64,000 nt of DNA from Chionis minor (lineage: Eukaryota; Chordata; Aves; Charadriiformes; Chionididae). Numbering within the stretch: the first letter of the stretch is position 1; each line of letters starts with the position of its first letter. The position numbers and the translations under genes are program-made. The stretch is taken from contig VZSF01000978.1 in assembly GCA_013398295.1 (NCBI GenBank), forward strand, positions 434,001-498,000. The letters are read 5' to 3'. The notes beneath the pieces were generated by a model. It saw only the letters and a list, made by a program, of their open reading frames with translations, was not told where the DNA came from and ran no database searches. Shown here one piece after another: positions 32,531 through 43,800 of the stretch.

Positions 32531-33343
32531 GTGCGGACTTTTTTGTTTGTTTTGAAGAATGGTGCAAAACCTGGTCTTGGGGTTCTGTCTACCCTTACTT
32601 GGGATCTGGAGTAGACCTTTTGCAGGCCTGAGTAAGGTACTGAGAAGATGCCAGCATTGTCGTGGTTTGGGCCAGACTGGTCAATGAAAATGGATGACAG
32701 ATGCTCTCCCCCACCTCTCTCTCCAAGGAGAGGAAGGAGAGAGAGGAAGAGACTTAAGAGTTTAGAAAAAACTGAACTACTTTAATGACAATATTAATAA
32801 ATTAATAAAATAATAAAACTGAACATAATGAAATGTATACAAAACCAGTGTTGAGCTCCCAGGATAATGGATCACATCACCAACAGGAACGGGGAAAGTC
32901 CCAGACTGGACTTAGTGACGGACAGGAGCTGGATTCCAGGTCTGGATTCAGGAATGCTTGTTTTGGGATCAAAGGCAGATAAACAGAGCTCTCCTCGGAC
33001 ACCAGCCACTGAAGAAAGAGGGATAACCCTTTGGTCCCCCAGCTTTTATACTGAGCCTGAGGCAGATGGGATGGAATACCCTTTTGGTCAGGTTTGGGTC
33101 ACCTGTCCTGCCCGCTCCTCCCCACAGGTGTCACCCCTCTATGCTTTTCTGCTCCCGACCCTCTGACGGGGCAAATAACAAAGTTGGCTGCCCTTGGGTG
33201 TTACAGCAGTAAGTATAAACCTCTCTTGGCATAAATTACAGCTTATCAGGTCTTGTCACCCTCAGAGTGAACGGTTTCTGCACAATACGCTGTTAATTTC
33301 AAAGAGTCCAGATAGTTAGAAGAGGCCTAGCTGCAAAGTAAAA
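32531..33343. repeat. 813-bp block, copy 2 of a tandem duplication
   Basis: Second copy of the block at 31717-32529, offset 814. Here the sequence continues past the block end into 33344 onwards, which completes the LTR-like element. Confidence 0.97.
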
Positions 33344-33402
33344 TTACTGAACAGAAAATGGGTCCTGTTTTACCTCAAACCAGGAGAAGCGTTAATGTCA
33401 CA
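32658..33402 (-). mobile_element. Candidate solo endogenous-retrovirus LTR (about 745 bp)
   Basis: On the minus strand it begins TGTGACATTAACG (ending at 33402) and finishes CCACGACA at 32658, giving the TG...CA ends of a retroviral LTR. A TATAAAAG box lies on the minus strand at 33041-33050, about 350 bp in, and an ATTAAA-type poly(A) signal lies further on near 32781-32786. There is no internal gag-pol text next to it. I could not find a matching target-site duplication. The lower part is duplicated at 31844-32529 by the assembly repeat. Its style recalls avian ERV LTRs, but no family name is claimed. Confidence 0.55.
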
Positions 33403-33929
33403 ACTAGGGAGACAAAAGATGTCGTTCCAGGATGTAGCCAGAGAAAATGGAAGTCTTGTCTTTCACGGGTGCCACTTCTAGTGAGCCCCAGAAAGGATAG
33501 TACCACAGGGCTAGTATTGGTATTCATCTAGCGTACACAGGTTTCCATTTCTGAAGTGGCTACTTACATGTACTTCTACTACTTCTGTTAGCAGACTACC
33601 TAGGAGCCCCTCTCCAAGCCTTGTGCTTCGCTCTGTTATGTGCTGGTCTGCTTGTTCTACATACTGGTTTTTTTCTCGGGGACTGCTTTAGACTGCAGCG
33701 AATGAAGCACGGCGTATTTCCCCCTCTGCTCTTGACTGTCATAGTAGAGCTGAAGGGAGCATGTTTGATGCTTGATAGCCCTGCTAAGCAATTGCAAATA
33801 GCACATGGGGAATTAGGGTAAGAGGCCTGTGCTGCTTGCCAGGAGACAGGGAATAATAATCATAGTGGTTGCCGTCTCCCCTGGATGTGAGGGCAGTCTG
33901 TCCACATGACTGCTGTCTTCCAGAGCCTC
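33403..33929. other. Intergenic, nothing recognised
   Basis: Unique sequence between the LTR and the GC-rich patch. Confidence 0.6.
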
Positions 33930-34360
33930 TATGACTGATTTAATTTCCCAGTCCGCGGCTGAGCCCGGGGCTGTGCTTTCCGCTCCCCCAGCAGAGCCTG
34001 GAGGAAGAGGACAGCAATCACCCCTCCTTGGGATTGCATCCCACCAGATTAAAGCAGGAGCCCGCTTGCATTTCAGTTTTGCTTCCCTCTGCGCCGGCAA
34101 CCTGAAGTGCCCATGCTGCGGCAGCCGCGGTGACAGAGACCATCCCAGCGGGGGGACCCCGCTTCCCCGCGCTGGCTCCTGGGCTCTCCTCGGACTCGCG
34201 CCCCCTCGCCCTGCTGCCCGTGCAGATGGGGACAGTGGTCCACAGGGCTGGGGGTGGCTGTGGCCGTGTGCTGGTGCTGGCCCCGCGCCGCTGCTGCCGG
34301 GGAGCTGCCAGCCGGGGGGATGCTGCAGCCCAGGGAGGGCTGCTGGCAAGCTGCAACAAC
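33930..34360. promoter_or_regulatory. GC-rich, CpG-containing patch
   Basis: This stretch is clearly richer in G, C and CpG than the flanks. It is open in several frames on both strands, which is expected of GC-rich DNA and is not evidence for a protein. It may be a small CpG island or an enhancer. It is followed by a long T tract (34417-34443) and an X-box-like motif. Confidence 0.4.
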
Positions 34361-34470
34361 AACCTCTCCCCTCCTACCTCCGAAAAAAAAACCCAAACCA
34401 TGTAATTTTTGCTGTGGTTTTTTTTTTTCTTTTTTTTTTTTTTAATGCTGGAGATTAGAATTGCCTCTTT

Positions 34471-34484
34471 GTTGCTATGGAAAC
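34471..34484. promoter_or_regulatory. X-box (RFX)-like palindromic motif
   Basis: GTTGCTATGGAAAC matches the RFX consensus GTTGCCATGGCAAC at 12 of 14 positions with correct spacing. RFX factors drive many ciliary genes. It stands about 110 bp beyond the GC-rich patch. No ciliary gene is recognised nearby, so the function is inference. Confidence 0.35.
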
Positions 34485-37400
34485 GCTGGCGTGAAAGAAG
34501 ACGACCTCATTATGAGTTATGATGAAATCTCCTTCGGGGTGGGCTGGGTGCCCAGCACCCTCGCGGCAGGGGGAGCGGGGCTGGGGGATTGGTGGCGGGA
34601 GGACGGGGTGGCGGGGCAGTCACCCCCTTTTGTGCTGGTGCCCAGTGGTTTGCAGAGCTCGTGGGTCTTTGCCTCCGGCTCAGCGGGCCAGGAACAGCCC
34701 CTGCTGCTGGACCAGACCTTCCGCTTGGAAATCGGGTTGGCTGCATCACTTCTGCACCCTGCCAGTGTGTGCATCTGTTCTGGGGTGGGGGGGTGTCACT
34801 GCAACGAGCAACGGGGCCCCATCAGCAAGCTGAACAAAAGGTTTGGGTGTTGTGAGGGGTCTTTTCTGCTTCTGGTGTCTGCCAGGGTCCTGGCATCCAC
34901 GCTGTGCGCTTTTCCCCCAAATCACAGCTGTGGCCGCTGAGCCCCTAGAGCTGTGCCCGGCTCTCAGCTTTGTGCCCTATCTGAGTGTCCCACTGCTCTG
35001 CTCGCCCTGTGCCACCCCTGGCTCTTCGCCTAGGTTTGCCCCCATCCCTCCTCCCTTGACCTGCATCGCTCATCCTCTCCAGCTCCTGCCGGCATTTCTG
35101 TGCCCTCACTGCCCAACTTCTCATAGCACACTGTCGCTGCCTGTCTCGAATTGCAAAGCAGACTTGGGAAACACTTTTTTTCTCTGGGTGAAAAAAAAAT
35201 CTGTTAAGATTATTTGCCTTCATTTTAGCCAGAGTTTTCTCTTTTTTTTTGGTGGAGGAAAGGAAGTTGGAACTTGGATATGCTTTGAAGGAAAGGTGCC
35301 TCTCTAAGAAGGCCAGGTTTGGTTGTGGTGCGACTTTGGGGAGGTGACCCTCTATCCTTTTGTTAAGAGCGTCATAAAGTGCCCTGGGCTAATCTGTCCC
35401 CTTGCCCATGCAGTCCATCTCACTGGGAGGCAAGGGAGAGGTGGGATACTGGATTGTAGGGAAACTATGGATTTTCAGGTCATGGGCTGAGGTAATCTGA
35501 GCTGTTCTTAGTGGAGAGCAAGTCCTAATGACTTCGTGTTTCTCTGGGAAGCTGTGGAAGTTGGTGAGAAATGAACTTCTTGTCTCTGGCGTAAACGCTG
35601 ACAGCTCTTCTCAGCTGCTCCGTCTTGTTGCTGCTGGACAAACTAGTGGCCCAGCCTGGAAAGTGTGCTGGATTCCCGCACTGGCATAAAGCTCCTCCAT
35701 CCCTGATGCCTCCAGGCTGAAGGAAGGGGAGAGGCAGGACTTGCACAGCAGGAGATGATCAGGCAGGGGGTCACTGTGGCAGCCAGGGCCAGGCACGGAG
35801 GATGCTCTGGGGTCTGTGTTGTCCTGCTTTGCCAGAGCTGGTGTTTGTTAAAAGGTAACCTTATGAAAGATTTTGTGAATTACAGAAGCTTACCCTTCCT
35901 GGGTATTGTTTTCAGAGTATTTCGAGAAAGGCTGGAAACATGATAGTGTTTGCCAATACTAACACGAACAAACAAACATGAAATGCAGGCCTTTATTTTT
36001 TTTTTTTTTTCTTTTTCATTGCATTTTGCAAGCATGGAGGAGCCACAATGGTTCCTGATGTTGCTGGAGGAAATTTAGTGTGCCTTGTAAATGTGACGTG
36101 GATGCTGCTGCAGCTCCTTTGAAGACAGCGATGCTGAACGTTTAACAAAAACATTCTTTTTCATCTGCAATGCCCAGTGGTGAATGGACTTAAATGAATG
36201 TAACCAGACCAGTTTAACACTTTCCATCTTCCCCCATTGTCATGCTCTTGACTCTTGTAATACCATAATTTTGCTATTATTTGAGTTGATATAAACTCTT
36301 CTATCGTACAGCAGTCCTGGATTTCTCTAGTAAAGAAAAGAAGCAAGGAAGTCAATTGCTGATAACTCTTAATGCCTGAAGAAAATGACATGAAACAATT
36401 CTAATTTAAAAAGCTTTAGTATCTAAACCCATCTTCTGAGACTTCCTCATACCCTCTAAATAAACAAAGGCACACATCCACTTCCCAGCTTCTTTGATGG
36501 TCACACTGAAAGCAAAGTAGTTGCATTTATATTGTGGTATCTGAATTAAATTTGGCTAATAAGGCTGAGATGTCACAGCCCTTTTAACTACAGGTGCTCT
36601 ACAATACAGTATATTTTTAAACAGGCGGATAGGATAAAACACAGTTGTTTGTCTACTGAGTGGATTTTTCTGTGGAAAAGAGTAAACAAACCAGTACATC
36701 CAAATCCAAAAGTGAGCAAACTCAGTATATCCAAATCTTCCACCACAACTTCAAAGAAACCAGAGAAATTAAATGAATAAAAAGACACTCTCCTTCATGT
36801 ATTCAGATCCTCTAGCCTAAAGCTCAGAGACCTTCCTGCACTCATTTCCAGTCTTTAAAAAATGAGCTTTGCACAAGAGATCAGTGGGAGCTCTACAGCT
36901 CAGCACTGATTTCTTTTTCTCTTCTTTCCGTGTCTCGCAATTCAGTTTGCATGCTCAGTTTTCATAAGCTCTGTTCTCCTTGCAAAATGTACTTCCATAA
37001 TGAATGAATGTACTTCCCCTTATAGGGCATCTAATAAGGTACCTATCTTATGAGGCATCTAATTAGAATCACCCCTTGAAAAGGTACTAACTAATGACCT
37101 GGTCCTACCAAGTACTCCCAAAGCAGATGGGGATTAAAGATGCCTGGTCTTGCAAACGCGGGCCAGAGAGGAGATTATTTGCTGGCCTGGCACAGACCCT
37201 TATACATAGACTCTGTTTACCTTACTTCATAAATTCTTCATGAGTCTGGCATCTGCCAGAGTCTTAAGCAGTTTCAGAACCTACAGACACAGACTCGAGT
37301 GCTGTCTGGGGCAGTTTCTAGGGTGCTTTAACGAGGCACAGAGGTAATTTTGCAGAGTCAGGCTGCAAGTAGATGTGTACCTGTGAGTGCCAGTGTGGGA

Positions 37401-40269
37401 CTGTGAAGGAACTGAAGTTTCTTTTTGGAAAGGCAGATGGAAAAGACAGGGACAGTCTGCGTAGAAAATCTGTGAGCAGATTTCTCCCTCACCTGGAGGG
37501 AAAGTGTGAGCTCTTGAAGCATCTATTGAAAATTTGTACAGGGGTAAAGGATCTCAAACTGAAAAGAAAGGCAGAGAAAAGAGAAAGGTGAGACAAATTC
37601 TTCCAGGAAATGCAAAAGTTCTAAATTACAAGTCTTGGTTCTTCCCTCTCCCCCTGCCTTGAATCCTGCTGCATCCGTGATATTTCAGTGATTCATAGTG
37701 ACCTAGCCAAGGCTGAAGAGACAGAGAGGGCAGTCTATGTAGGTATGTATTTGGGACATACTGTTGTAGCTAATATTTGTATATGGGTTTATCTATGCAG
37801 AGATGTACAGAACAGTTATATATGTGGCTATGGCATTACCATCATATCATTTACAGTTCCCAAAGGATTGTGTGCTGTTCCCATGGTGCTTCTGTCAGCC
37901 TCTTGTCTTCCTGTGATGTGTGACCAGAAGAGTTTTGGGTGTTTGAGATAAGTGTGTAATGCTCCTAGTCTTTCATCTAGCAATTCAGATAAGCACATCT
38001 GTAATTTTAAGTATATGAACAACAGGGTGTGAACGTGCTTTGAATTATGCGTATACTTCAGCTTTTTGCTGGGTAAGAGCAGTACAGCAGAGTAATGAAC
38101 AAAATTTAAAAAAAAAACAAAACTCATCAGGCTAAATTTAGGTTAGGATTTGCAGTTCATCTCTCTGGACACCTGATGCCTCTAGCTAACTGGCGTGACT
38201 GGGCTGCTCCGGGAATGATTTTTTGTTCCACTGATCTGACAGCACCCGTCATTTTCTTATACACAAATGTCCATAGCACTAAATCACCTGTGCCATCGTT
38301 AGTGCTAATTGTCTCCCTTGCTGTACCCTCGGAGGAGTATGAAAAGTCTGAATGGAAGCTGAAAGCCCATCTCCCCACAGAATGGCACTGGGACAACCTA
38401 TGAATTTATAACAACTTATGCTTTCACATTATGCTCCCTGGTCTCGCTACAGAGAGGCTTTCAAAAGCCAGGGCTGTTACTCTTGCCATTTTCTGCCAGG
38501 ACTGAGTTCGCCCACACAGACTTTAAAGCACACTCACCACTAGTTATCGTTTGCTTTCAGTCAAATTTTTTTCTGCTGGTGGATGCCTGTGTGTCCAGCC
38601 TGGTGCCCTGGGTGTGCTCCAGCCCCTGGTGAACAAAAGAATCTAAACCGGGATGTGCGTGGAGTGAGAAGGCAGATGGCTGTTGGCTTGAGGTCAGTCG
38701 CTTTTACAAAATACTACCCTTCATTTAAGCTGCGTCATGCTTTCTGATGCATCATATCTTATGATGGATGAGCCAAAGCTAGTAATTTTTTGGCAGACTA
38801 AACAAAGCTCATGCAAGAGCAGGTTTTTTACAAAAACTTATCTTCCAGGACCTTTCTGAGAAATCCCTAATTATCCTGGAAATTCTGTTTTACGTGTAGA
38901 TAGACATTCAGTGTGTAATCCTGAAACAGATCCTTGAACAATAATTCTTTGAGGACTAAGTGAAAATACATCCTTTGTCTTGCAAAGAAATTTTTCTGTG
39001 CTTTTCCAAAAGGATAGAAATTTCCTTAATAAGGACAAGAGAGAGGGAGGGGGGGAGAGGCAGAGCTGACATCTGTAGTCCATGCATCTGCATTGGGCTC
39101 CATTATTTATTTTATATAACCAGAAAATCTTGAAATCTGCTTCTGAGAAAGGAGAAATGGAGCAGGCTGTGGAGAATGGAAGCATCACGATTTCGTTCCA
39201 AGGAAAATGAGGGAGGAAAAACAGAGTCCTGCCAACAGAAAAACAGTGTTCTTTGTCCTCTGTCACTTCTAATGCTGCCCCACCAACTACGGTGGAGTCC
39301 CTAAGGGAAAGAAGGCATAGAAATAATTTCACATGTTTTCAAAGCCTGTTCTCAGTTGAAGCTATTTACATTCTCTTTTTATCTTGTCAGTTCTGGGCCC
39401 TGAGGGTCTTCCTATCCTTTTCCTTTCAATCTGTGTGGGTGAATTGTGCCATCCTTTCTGCTCTCCTTCATCTTCTTTAAGGTCTCCACTTGGTTTTCCT
39501 GTGAGATGCACATAGATTTGCTATCTGGCAAAATGCAGCATCATTATTCCATACGCTGCTCTAAATCTTATGTGTCAGTCTCCTTCCAGCTTTGCAGGTT
39601 TTGTTTGCATAAATGAGTGGACTGCCACCAAAAGAATCTGGATTGGCAGTTCTGAAGACTTTAATCCTCTTTTCATCCACAGAGCAAAAATAACGCAGCA
39701 GCACTGTGACTGGGATGAGTGCTATGCTGGCTAACAACAGGGACTGAACCGGGGAACTTCCAGAGCTTAAAAGCGTGACCTCCTTTATAACCTGAGCTTA
39801 AGGCAGGAGGTCTGTAAGAGACCTTTAAGCTCTAGGGACTGGACATGCAGAGGGAGAGCTAGATCACAGACTGGCTGCTCAGTTTCATGAGTTTCCTCTG
39901 AAAAAGAGTTCTTTCCGAGAGTCTGGGCTTTACACCAGTGCAAATCCTGTTCAAGTCATCTGAGATATGACAGTCGTTTTACTGACCATACCATAAACTG
40001 TAATTCAGTCCTAAACTAGACAAAAAAGCCAATCCTTAGGTCAACTTAGTCTTAGATTCTCTGCAGATGCTACTGGCAAATTCACCGGGCTTGTTCTACA
40101 GTCATGATGCTGTTGGGGTTACAAGGTTAATTGTGTCCCTGGCTGTCCCAAATCTCAAGCTTCTGGCCATCTCCAGGCCTTGGATGAACTGGATAGTCCT
40201 CTTTCTCCTGTGCCCCAGCTGGAATTGCCTGTGCAGCAACGGAACCATCCTGCAGCAGGTCTAGCTTAT
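34485..40269. other. Intergenic, nothing recognised
   Basis: Besides the X-box and T tracts near 36000-36010, no coding exon or known repeat is supported. GC content falls again after about 35.1 kb. Confidence 0.6.
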
Positions 40270-40800
40270 AGCTCCATAGAAATATAGAAATATAGAGCTA
40301 GAAGAGATGTAGAAGGTCTTGTAGTTCATTGCCTTGTCTCATCTAGGATCACTAGTATGCAAATCATTCCTGACTGACATTTGTCCAAATCTCTCCTTGA
40401 AGCTCTTGAGTGATGGGAGACCACAGATGGAAGACTCCCAGGCAATCTATGTGACCAAGCTGCTTTCTTTACTTTTTAAAAAGTATTCTCTAATGAGCAG
40501 CCTGTATGTTTCTTGCTGCCGGGTAAGGTACCATAGGGTCTGTTTCTGATTTTCTGTGAAACTCCTATCCGACCTATACCTTTCCATCCTGTTTTTGTGT
40601 TGCTGGTTATTCAACAGTGTGAAATCTGGCGTGTACCCATTCTCTAACCTGTTCCTTCCCCAGACCATTTCTACAGCCTGTTAAGGTCACTCTGTATCCT
40701 GACCCTGTCCTCCACTGTACATGCAGTCTGTTGCAGCTTGGTGCTAGCAAATTTAATAAGCATAATCTCTCTTCCATCATCCAATCTGTAGTGAAATAAC
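40270..40800 (-). mobile_element. Ancient CR1/L3-type LINE 3' fragment
   Basis: The plus strand starts with the degenerate tail (atagaaatatagaaatatag) and the phrase tagagctagaagagatgtag, then follows the CR1/L3 3' UTR and ORF2 order. The stretch agcaaatttaataagcataa followed by ctctcttccatcatccaa near 40746-40785 is a recognisable LINE segment. The element is minus-oriented and heavily mutated. Confidence 0.7.
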
Positions 40801-43800
40801 TGCATAGATGCAAACCAAAGACAAAACATGCGGAACAATTTTGGGAAGAGCAATGATGGTAAATAACTGAAGGCAGGTCATATGATTCTCAAAGCTAATA
40901 CTTTTTGGTTTTTTTCAGTAAGCGTGAGGATGTCTTTATCTGGGAAACCTATGTTTGAATTAAAGATATTTATTATTTATAATATTTTCACTAGCTGTGA
41001 TATCACTTGGATCTCAATCACTAGGTTACATTTCACTATTCTTAAAGTATTGCACAGGACAGCGTGGCTCAACTCATAGCCTGGATCAGCCCTTGTGTCA
41101 CTTCCATCCCGGTGTCTTATCTCTCCCTGAAGTGTGCTGCATCTCTCTGCAGGAGGCATTGCACTGGCTCCAGGTTGGCTCTGCCAACCAGGCGTCGTGC
41201 TGCCTTCACCAGCCACAACTGGAAAAGCACATGGCAACTGCTTTCCGAGAGACAGGGACAGTGGCACAGGGTCTTCCCGGGAAGGTGGGAACCATGCCAC
41301 GGTGGAAACCTTGGCAGAGTTCAGCCCCAAAATATCAAATCTGGTCTGGATGGGAGATTTCAGTTTGAGGAGCTCTGGCACTTAAGTTTCATGGCCATAG
41401 CTGATACATGCTTATTCAGAGAATAAATAAAGCTGGGTTGAAGAATTAGTAAATTCACAAGGATTTTTTTCCCTGGGTGCTGAAGTCATTCACTCAGGCC
41501 TTAAGAAAGGTATCTGAAATAATAAGTACTTGTAGAAAACTGTAGGTAGGCATGCAGCTTCCTCCATTGTCCATCTCTTCCTACTACCAACTAGAGGGGG
41601 GGGGGGAAATGTAGCTGGGACCCCAGAGGACCTTGCCACAAAACAGGGATCAGGCCTTCTGGTTTCTCCTCTGCCTGGGTGATTAATTCACTCTGTCACT
41701 ATAAGCAAATGTCTTACGAGTCTTGAGCCACAGCAGTAAAATAGTGGTAAAGATCCATCCATCCCTCAATAATTTACTGGCTGCTTTTAGAGTCTCCTGA
41801 GGAGTTCAGGACCATCCTGCAAGCTCGACAGCTCCACAAAACACAGACTTTGTCCCCAGCTTGTGGCTAAGTGTTTTGGCAATCCTATAGGTAACACTGG
41901 CCACCAGGGTCTTCTTTAGCTGGTAGGAAGAAAAAGATGCCAGCAATGCACATCTCAGCCCAGATATGTGTGAGCTGTTGTGCTTATCATTACCATTGTT
42001 CATTTGCTGCAAAGCAGGTGTTAGTTCAGAAAAAACATAAAAGCTGCAGTCTGGATTGTTTGTTCCTCGTTAAAGTGATCTGGGCCCCTGTGGGTGTGTG
42101 TTGCCTTAATATTCTGGTGCTGAGAAGTGCCACATTTTCATAATGAAAGCTGTTGCAGGAAAGCAATTCTGACCTCAGATAAAAGGAGAAGATTACACTT
42201 GCCACTCGAGTTATGGTATTAGAACAACTGATTTTATTTGTTTTCATTTTATTTTCCCTGTCAGCTTCAGCTGAACCGCTGTGCAATGTTCTTCAGAGAC
42301 GTTAATTGTATTTTGTGTGTCTGGATCCCCCTAAGAAATGACAAACGTTTTCACTCACAAATTAGATGTCTCTTTTCATTTAAACACCAACAAGGAAAGC
42401 TAATTTAAGAATAGTGGAGCCATTGTTCCAGCAAGGGCCCTGATGTGGGATAGAAGCTGACAGATTTAGGGACACAGAGCAACAAACTCAGTGTTGGGAA
42501 TGTAGATCTATAAGATACTAATTTAATTTTTCCCTCAGCTGATTCACAAGTGAAAAAAGGGTCACACCTATGCAGTAGGACGCAGCAATAAAGTAACTTC
42601 ATTCACTTTTCAAGGGTACAGTCACATAATTTATATTCAGCATTGAAGCGGACACAGCAACCTTTGGACAAAGTTCCTGGGGACAGACTAAGTCCTGAAA
42701 AGGAGGAAGAAACTTGTAAATAACATGCAAAGGGGTGGTGAAAATATGTGGATCTGTGCAAAGTGAGACGTAAGGAATACATTGGTGGTACTCCAACCAG
42801 TTGAGCTGCTGGATGAAAAGGGAAGATGGACAGAACAGACCCTGTTCTTCTGGCAGAGGCATGTAGGGAAATTCACCCAACATAACCATAGTTATGCTAG
42901 AGTTGCACCTGAGCATAATCTAGCTCTGTGAACTCAAGCCCAAACCTGAATCTGACAGCAACAAAAAACAGTATTTCAGGAGCAGCTCCCTTCCCCATGC
43001 TAGTTGCTAGGACTTCACGATGGCCAAAAAGAGATGTAACACAGGTTCTCAGCAGGTGTTAATTCTCCCAGTCCCCCTGGTGAAGAAAAGACAACAGCAC
43101 AGCATACATCCCTCTTTCAGGCAGCTTTTCCCTTCCCACCTTCTGATTGTGTGTTGCCAGATTGCCTGTGGAAAAAGAGCATGTGAACATCAGGGAAACA
43201 GTGGAATATCTCCTCCTTCTTTGCGGGTCAGAGTTCAACATGTGCTTCGGAGCTGGAGTTCTCTTCCCATGTGTTCAGGGTCTGTTGCTCATGGTTCTCC
43301 TTTTTTTGAAGCCAGTCTCTAAAAGCTTTGCAGCATTTAGAGAGCAGATGCTTTCTGATAGGCTTTGTGCTCCCTTGTGAGAAGTGCAACAATTCTTGAC
43401 CAGAGTCAATCCCTGTGTTAGTCAGTAAATTCTTGAAGAGACATCCAAAATGCATGTCTTAGACACATTTTTCTTGCTCTGATGCACAACAGAAGTGCTG
43501 TCATCTCACAGTTCTGAAGCAGGACTGCCAACTGCTGTGGATCCTGCCAGACCATGGCCTCAGCTTATCCATTGTGCAACAGGCTTTCTTATCTGTAGGC
43601 TGACCAAAGCAAGTTTCCAAATTCAAACTTCTTTGTCTTTCCCTGTGGCTCCACAACTTTTCAAATGGGAAGTTCAAAAGAATTCAGAGCAACCTTGGTA
43701 CCATTTTTTGACTTATGTCAAACATAGCATAGACCCTTGTGGAGAACAATGGCCTGTTAATGTGGAAATTAGATAGCCACCAGGCACCTTGTGCCAGTGA

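Noticed and set aside
32053..33166. Two identical 99-codon open frames 814 bp apart
   Set aside because: They are the same chance frame in the duplicated LTR-like block, read against the direction of the LTR's own TATA box, and carry no viral protein motif.
31839..33407. Target-site duplication flanking the LTR-like element
   Set aside because: The five bases before 31844 and the five after 33402 (or 33400) do not match, so none is claimed.
33813..34458. Overlapping open frames of 60-178 codons on both strands
   Set aside because: GC-rich DNA lacks stops in all frames. None shows a recognisable domain, and several open frames conflict with each other.
43020..43380. Overlapping open frames of 60-100 codons
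   Set aside because: No motif, conflicting frames and unbiased codon use by eye; treated as intergenic noise.
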